The notes under the pieces: model-generated | Told to the model about the DNA's origin: nothing | The model's input: the letters and a program-made list of their open reading frames with translations, nothing else | Databases searched by the model: none | Shown: positions 57,870 through 64,000 of the stretch, piece by piece | Layout of the letters: each line of letters opens with the position of its first letter | Position numbering within the stretch: position 1 is the first letter of the stretch | NCBI GenBank assembly: GCA_015179125.1 | Contig: WHVA01000157.1 | Location: 1 to 64,000 of the forward strand | Reading direction: 5' to 3' | Origin: Gautieria morchelliformis | Lineage: Eukaryota > Basidiomycota > Agaricomycetes > Gomphales > Gomphaceae | Length of the DNA: 64,000 bases | Made by a program: the position numbers and the translations under genes

Positions 57870-60800
57870 TCAGTGGTGATACACCGGCTCGGCTGCCTTG
57901 TCTGGTGTGACCGACATGCGTGCCGCCATGACTTTCGTGGCAGCGTCGTCTTCCGGTGCGAATCTGATCACGCTGGACCTGTAGGTGGTGTCCTCCGCCT
58001 CTTCGTCCCATTCATAATATTGGGACAGCTCGGGATCCCACTCTTCAGCGGGTGCATCTCCATTGTCCGGAGAGTCGTTGGGTTGGGGATCATCCTCCCC
58101 CTCTTCATCAATTTGATGGAGAGAATTTTGACTGAGATCCATCTCCGGATCCTCAGTCTCCTCTTCGCGCCTCACGGCCGCTGTCCTTATACCGGACCTA
58201 AGCCGGGGGCATTCCGCTTTCTTGTGGCCAGGTTGGCCGCATTCGAAGCACGTGGTGCTGCTTTGGCTGCCACTGGGCCGATCGTTAGGCCGACCCAACA
58301 CTTTCGCTGGTGGGGCAGGTCGCTGGGACGATCCTGACACTTGAGGCTGTTTAGCTTCAGGCGGGCGTCCAGCTTGTGCTGGGCATGGGGGTGGCGGCCG
58401 CTGTGCCGCTCCACTTCTTGAGAACAGGTTGGGCCTGGTCAGGCCTGTTTGTGTCAACAGCTTGCTCCCTGTAAGCTGGGCAGCACTTGCCGTTGCCGCT
58501 GCGCTCTCTGCGCGGCGCATCCCCATATTGTACTGGGATGCTTCCTCTATCATTCGGGCCGTCTTGAAGAGCTGCTCTATGGAGCTACTCTCGGCATTGT
58601 AGCCCTTTTTGAGGACTTCGTTGTGCAGCGTTTCGCACAGCGTCGACACAAACCGTCTCCAGAACGTGTAGTCGTCCGGCGGCTGTATCATACGCGCCAC
58701 ATATTTCGTGAGCTCATTCAGCATCTCCTGAACGGTCTTCATGCCCTGCATGCCCGCATCGAATTTATTCGATGCGTGATGGTGCGTCAGTGTGTGCAGG
58801 AACCTTTTTTGAAGGCCCTGCATCACTGTTTCCAGAGTCCAGCTGCAGACCTGGCGATCAAAGTGTTCTATGTTTCGAAGGAACCATTCCTGGGCTTCGC
58901 CAGTTAGGCGAGTGCCCACGTAGCCGACCTGCATGTCTATGCTGGTTGGCCATAGGAGGCAGTTCATTTTCAGCCATCTTAGGATGGCTGCGACGAAGAT
59001 CTCAAACTATTCAAGGTCAGATCCTTGTCAAGATTGGTTTTTAGGCGTTAATATCGTGTATTAGTGAACACAGAGAATGCCCGAATAACTTGTGCGAATA
59101 AGTATGCCGTTCGGCGAATAGGTGAACCAATGAATGTTCACAAGGTAAGAGGGTTGCCTGAACGGGGCTCACCCTATCTACAGTCGTAGCGAAATAGCCC
59201 ATGGCACTTGACGATGTAACGTGCAAGTCTGACAGAAGGGCTGTCTAAGTCTTGACAATCCCTTCACTGGCGAAGGTGCTCCTTCGGAGCCTTTCGCCAA
59301 CAGCACAGAAAATGGTTCGAAGGCTACGGTAACGAAAATGAAGTATGAGAACTCACCAGTGGCGCCTAAGTCCTCTGATAGTCGAAGATGGAAATCTCCA
59401 AGAGAAGGCTTAAGACGATGACCACAGCGAGGTCAAATTTGCACAAGATGAACGACGTATGATAATTGAACTGAGGAATATACATGCGAATGTAAACTAC
59501 TTATATCGAATGCTCGTAAGGTATCAGCGAATAGGACAGAGGCCGTCACGAGTCAGGGTTGGATAGGGGTGCGCAGTCATGATACAACATAGATGGAATA
59601 AACATACAATAGAATGAGAGAAGAGGGAGAACATGAAATGACGGAGAGTGAAGGTGGCGAAGACACCTGTGTACGAAATCATGTCTTGGGGCCCGCATAT
59701 ACACTGCCCTGCATGGGTTCTTCATCTACTGGGTTGATCCCACACGACCTACAGGTAGGACGTCCCGCGAACGCACCCTGCTCATATGAACACCAAAAGG
59801 GGGTTAAATCGAGAAGCTGATTGAGTTACTGACAAGCCATCATGCAGGATAGGGATGTCGATCGTGATTTGATGGTGTGCCTGTTGGCGAATGATGCGAG
59901 CAGTGAATGGTCGTTCAGCGAGGAGATGTCGAGGTGGAGGGCGAAGCCGAGCGAACACTGGGGAGGAGTAGCGAAAGGGGAAATGGGGATAACAAGGTGC
60001 AGGAAATACACAGGTCATGACAATCCAATTACCAGAACACCATCAGAAGAGGGTCAAGCAGAGGAGGTGGTAGACCCAGCAATAACTGCCAAGTCAGTCC
60101 AAAGACGTCGATCGTGCGTTTGACGGCGTGGCTATGGTAATTGGCGCGAACAGCGAGAATCGGTTGCTGAACACGACAATGGCGATCGGAACGAACACGG
60201 AAATGGGGTGAGAAATGGCAGGACAGAGCACCTGAGTATGAGAAATAAACGCGTCATGACAATCCTCCGGCGTATGGCTCGGGGTGAGCCAGCTTCACGC
60301 CGGCTTTCACTAGCACAGACTTCTCTGGGTCTGTGTCCACGGCGTCTGCTCACGCCACGCGGATCATCCATGTGATCCCATCGTACGGCTCCAGCGATAC
60401 GACGTCAGCCTGATCCGGGATTCCCTGGCCTTCCGTTGGGGCCATGGATCGCTCGTGCAGCTGTGACGCTGCGTGGGGCAGGCTGTTGTATACCCTGATG
60501 GGCCCCGGGCCCAGGTTGGGCTCGAAATCGGGAGCATTTTGTGCTCTCGAGTCTGGGGGTGTTTTGTGCCTGGTGTCCCCAGTCAGCCCCGCGTTGCGGA
60601 TCTGCAGCCTGCTGTTGTAGACTGTGCGCGACTGTCATGCGTCCTGCATGGCTCACGTGAGCTGCTCGTTGAGCTGCTGAGGGGTGTGGCTTTGGGCCAC
60701 TGCATCCTCAGCGTTCTTCGCTAGCAGCTCGAGGGACCATGTATGGCGGTGTGCGGCTCTGGCCTCCTTACGCTGCCAGTGTACGACTTCGAGCTCTAGG

Positions 60801-62441
60801 CTCTCGGTTGTCATTTCAGAGTCAGGCACTGAGGCGACCTGTTCCCTGACGATCTGCTGGATCGTCTTGCGGTTGTCTGTTGGGGCAGCCGGTTGCTCTT
60901 AGGGTTCATTCCTGAACCTCATGTCCTGTTTGACCGGGACGGCTGGTGGCGGCATTCACTGCCTGTCCAGTTCCTTTCGTCATGGGTCTTCCGCATCGTG
61001 ACTGCATTCATTAGCTGCGGACTGTCGCGAGTTTGGACATGTTGCGTCACGTTCCCCACGTGGGCGGAGGGCCGTCTGGACGTTCTCCAGCGTGGCTGCA
61101 TCCTGCAACCTGATCTCCTCTGCCTGGTGGAGTTCCTTGCCGATTGCCATTATGGCGGAGGCAATATTGTCAAGCTGTGATGCTAGCTGATCGTGTTTGT
61201 GGCGCGTGAGTGCGCTCCGGTGCAGCGCATCCTGCACTTGCTTGTTCAGTGCCTCTGCCATCTCGTTGTCGACGGCGTGTCGCCACTCGCTCGCGAGTGA
61301 CCCCCGCGTAGCGGGCCAACCATCTCGCGATCTCAGCGAGGGGGATGTCGGGGCCGGCTCGGCCCTCCACAGGGAATGGGCCCGTGATTGAGAGCCGCAG
61401 GGTGGTGCTCTGAGGTGTCAGCACTTCCCTGGTGTCGACGAGGCTTGACCATTGGTCTGTCGAGCCGAAGAGGTCGAGTAGCCTTGCCCTGAGGGGTGAT
61501 GCGACCCCTTTGACCCGGGGCGCAAGGGCCTTCAACCACATCCAGACGTCCATGTCGTCTAGGTTGAAGGTGCCATCCGTGTTGTCACGGATGGTGGATG
61601 AGATTCCTTCAGGGTTGTGTATCCAACCCTTCAGGATGGCCGTGATGTTGTGCGGGGTACCGCCCGCTATCACGAGACAATCCCTTTTGGGATTGCGAGT
61701 GTGTTGTTCGCGCTCGATGCGTTTGAATACGCCGATCATCTCGTGTGTATGCGTGAGCTGCAGTGTTTCTTTTGCCCGCTCTATGAGTTTGACGAAGCGT
61801 GGGTTGTCGAGCGGGCAGACGTCGTACCATTGAGTACGACGCTGTTGGGCCTTTCCTACCGGCCGTGGTAGGAGGCCCGTCTCAGAGATCGGTGGGTCTC
61901 AGAGTGGTATGATCACTCCCTCCCCCGGGTAGGGAGAGTGAACTGTCCCTGCCGGCGGAGGCAGGGCCACGGCAGGCCCAATGTACTGGGCCTTGATCTG
62001 TGCTACCCGCCACTGAAGGGCGGGGTCGTTGACAGTGTGCAACGATGACGTCGCCTGGTAAGCGCTAATCGCACTTTCCTTCGCAATGGCTAGCCCATTG
62101 ACGGTGTGGGGGGAGCTGCGCTTTTTCTTGTGCTTTTTCTTTAGCTGCTCTGCCAGCCTCTGTGCCCGTTCGGGGTCGTACATCTTCCAGACGGATGAGT
62201 CGGACTCCCATCCATCTGGGACGCCGTACGCAGAGTCGGAAGGCGGGCTCTGCCCTTCCGTCGTTGTCGTTGTCAGGGTCGGCACCGACAATCGGGACGC
62301 TAGTCCCGATGTTGTGCGCGCCGGCAGAGGTACCATTGTGCGAAGTGATGATGGCCCGGCCACTGGGTCCGTGGCCGGGTCATTTCGCGGCCTTTTTGAG
62401 GCAACGTGGGCCAGGGTAACTGTAGGGGAATGGCTGTTCAA
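57870..62441 (-). pseudogene. Ty3/gypsy gag, split by a nested LTR
   Basis: The 3' half (58,967-57,870) carries the retrotransposon gag core (GTRLTGEAQEWFLRNI) and the zinc knuckle CFECGQPGHKKAEC (CX2CX4HX4C), then an acidic tail. The 5' half (about 62,441-60,267) starts MNSHSPTVTLAHVASK, contains a basic patch KKKHKKKR, DMDVWMWLKALAPRVKGVAS, a long coiled coil (MAEALNKQVQDAL, KHDQLASQLDNIASAIM) and ends DVVSLEPYDGITW/HPEPYAGG. Removing the LTR and one AGGAT copy joins HPEPYAGGSDLE-stop-FEIFVAAILRWLK, a typical gag junction. The TAG at 59,007-59,009 is an extra lesion. Several frameshifts are present in the 5' half. Gag packages the element RNA. Confidence 0.88.
59026..60261 (-). mobile_element. 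Nested solo LTR (1236 bp) in gag, target duplication AGGAT
   Basis: On the minus strand it begins TGTCATGACGCG at 60,261 and ends CAATCTTGACA at 59,026. The pentamer AGGAT (plus strand ATCCT) is present at 59,021-59,025 and 60,262-60,266. It belongs to the same family as 36,429-37,711. A second TGTCATGACC start lies 239 bp inside (60,022), so the 5' part is duplicated. Confidence 0.9.
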
Positions 62442-64000
62442 CCAGCCAAGGAAGGCTGCTCAACCAGCCCTAGTCTTTTCCTTTTGGCTTGACAACATGT
62501 AAAAACACATTTGAAGAATTAACAGTACCTGTATGCTGTTAATATAACTGGGGAAAGGCTTTTCAAACATCCTCTAGTTATCTTATATTTTTCCTTATTT
62601 TTCCAAAGTCTCCATGGCTCAAACTACCATTTTTCTGTCATTACAGAGTTGTGGATCCTCTAGCACCCACAACTCTGTTCCGGGCGCTCTATTTCAAACT
62701 CCGCCGGGCACCTTGGCGGTGGCCGCATTTTCGGACTTATGGTCACCCAAGCACCCACAAGTCCGGCAGGATGGCTCCCTCAGTATTTCCAGCTGAGTCC
62801 CAAACAGTTGCTATATGCAGCCATAGCAACTGTGCAGCCTGTTTGGCTTCACCAAACAATGGGGATCATGGTCAGTCATGACAACTAGGCTGTACCAGGC
62901 TATGCTCAGCTGTGCTAAGCAGTGCTCTTAGTAATTATGGCTACAGAGCCCTAATTGGCTCAGAACTGCTTACTCAGCTTCTGAGTGCCAAATACATGGT
63001 TATCTGGAGATACAGCCTCAATGACTCAACCAATCCAGGCACAACTTGGTGAGTCAGGAGTACATGACTCAGCCAAGCTGTGCTATGGCACATGACCCTT
63101 TTCAGTGAGTCATTCCTGACAAATCAAGCTCTGATTGGTAGGAAGCATGGTAGAGTCCCCTGGAAACAGCCAGTTTCTTCCAACCCTTTCTTCCATCTTC
63201 CACAAGCTTCTTCCCCCATTCCATTAATAGATAGAAGGTTCTACCTGCTTACTAAGCTCTTGTACATTACAATATAAAAGGAGGCCCTTTGCCTGCCCTT
63301 TGAGCAATCAATCTACCCATCTTCTATCCTACACAGCTTGTGTGACTTGCACATCTTACCTAAGTTCCTAACCTGAACTAGAATACTACTCTTGCTTAGA
63401 GTAACTATTCTTAGTTAAGTAGTTGCTTTACTGCTTAGCCACTTAGCCTAACACGCTGGGTGAAACTCTACAGAGTGAGGTTGGCAATCGATTTTCTTGT
63501 CAATTAGCACTCCAATACCCGAGACGAGCTGTTCAGTTGATTTTCCTGTTCAGTGACTTTCACAAGTCATGTCAAGTTGTGTGCGAAAGCCACTTCACAT
63601 TACTCTCTCATTATTGCAGTGCATTGACATTGGTCGACCCAATCCACTTACAAACTCTCCTGCGGAGCCTATTCCCTCTTTATTAAAAGGAATACTCTTG
63701 GACCCCGATAGTGTCCTTGAACCTACACACTCTTTTAGTTTATTGTTCAGTGCAGCTAAGAAATGCATTGCCTTCTATCTGTAATAACTTGGACTAGTTA
63801 TTACACAGATTGCAACCAAGGTATAAATATTAAATTATTTCCAGAGTTGTGCTGCTGCATTGAATTGGTATTCTACTAGTCGTGTAAACGACATGTTCTG
63901 ATAGACAGAGGTGTTAGCAATAACACCAAATTCTTGAAGGGTTCCAAAACAGTAACCTGGAGCTGGGCTGAGCTCAGCTGTTGCTCCAGTTCGATCCTGG
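62442..64000. other. Upstream flank of the gypsy element, probable LTR-like sequence
   Basis: No gene supported. Hairpins occur at about 62,650-62,675 (GTTGTGG/CCACAAC), 62,738-62,765 and 62,803-62,832 (ACAGTTGCTAT/ATAGCAACTGT). A TATA-like box ATATAAAAGGAGGCC at about 63,272 sits on the plus strand, with the CT-rich leader and A/T-rich context of an LTR promoter. LTR borders could not be fixed. The last 20 bases include GTTCGATCCTGG, resembling an RNA polymerase III B box, cut by the window end. Confidence 0.4.
63268..63284 (+). promoter_or_regulatory. Putative TATA box of an LTR-like promoter
   Basis: CAATATAAAAGGAGGCC is followed within about 60 bp by a pyrimidine-rich stretch (CTACCCATCTTCTATCC), as in fungal retrotransposon LTR promoters. 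Inference from pattern only. Confidence 0.35.

Overview
This is fungal genomic DNA, most likely from an Agaricomycete basidiomycete. Spliced genes have short introns (about 45-75 bp, GT-AG plus one GC-AG) and closely packed exons. The mobile-element mix (Ty3/gypsy, Ty1/copia, EnSpm/CACTA-like Tnp2, Helitron, MULE, Harbinger-like MITE, two-gene DDE transposon) is typical of that group. A Rhizoctonia/Ceratobasidium-type genome is a guess from general resemblance and could not be tested here. No rRNA, CRISPR or prokaryotic operon is present.

Layout. 1-1.4 kb: 3' part of a tetratricopeptide array gene. 2.1-5.5 kb: decayed Mutator-like element whose right inverted repeat is split by a Harbinger-type MITE. 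6.4-7.0 kb: copia RNase H remnant. 7.1-8.8 kb: GH37 acid trehalase gene whose core is inverted between two introns. 9.0-11.2 kb: a ~1.04 kb inverted duplication of an LRR/F-box-like pseudogene. 11.9-12.5 kb: dynamin GTPase remnant. 13.7-15.3 kb: intact-looking BAHD-type acyltransferase. 19.0-21.6 kb: glycyl-tRNA synthetase, the one clear housekeeping gene. 24.7-25.1 kb: small Ser/Lys-rich gene. 29.4 kb: a MITE. 30.7-31.9 kb: broken protein kinase. 34.5-38.0 kb: unidentified gene holding two solo LTRs with perfect target-site duplications. 39.2 kb: thiolase scrap. 42-45 kb: Tnp2-type transposase remnant with a TIR element in it. 46.8-52.2 kb: a 5.4 kb transposon with ~330 bp terminal inverted repeats, an apparently intact DDE transposase, a convergent second gene and a 1 kb orientation-switching satellite between them. 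52.8-54.7 kb: Helitron helicase pseudogene. 54.9-55.5 kb: nested LTRs. 55.5-62.4 kb: Ty3/gypsy gag-pol on the minus strand, cut by a fold-back element and by a 1.24 kb LTR.

The window reads as a TE graveyard. Real genes (GlyRS, acyltransferase, the TPR gene, possibly the 24.7 kb gene) sit in the left half, and the right half is almost wholly mobile DNA nested in mobile DNA. The most interesting item is the two-gene transposon at 46,781-52,202. Next are the intron-to-intron inversion in trehalase and the large inverted duplication beside it. Premature stops in the dead elements are mostly TAG/TGA/TAA where a C-to-T change would explain them, and several frames break at homopolymers. Both mutation and residual assembly error must be kept in mind.
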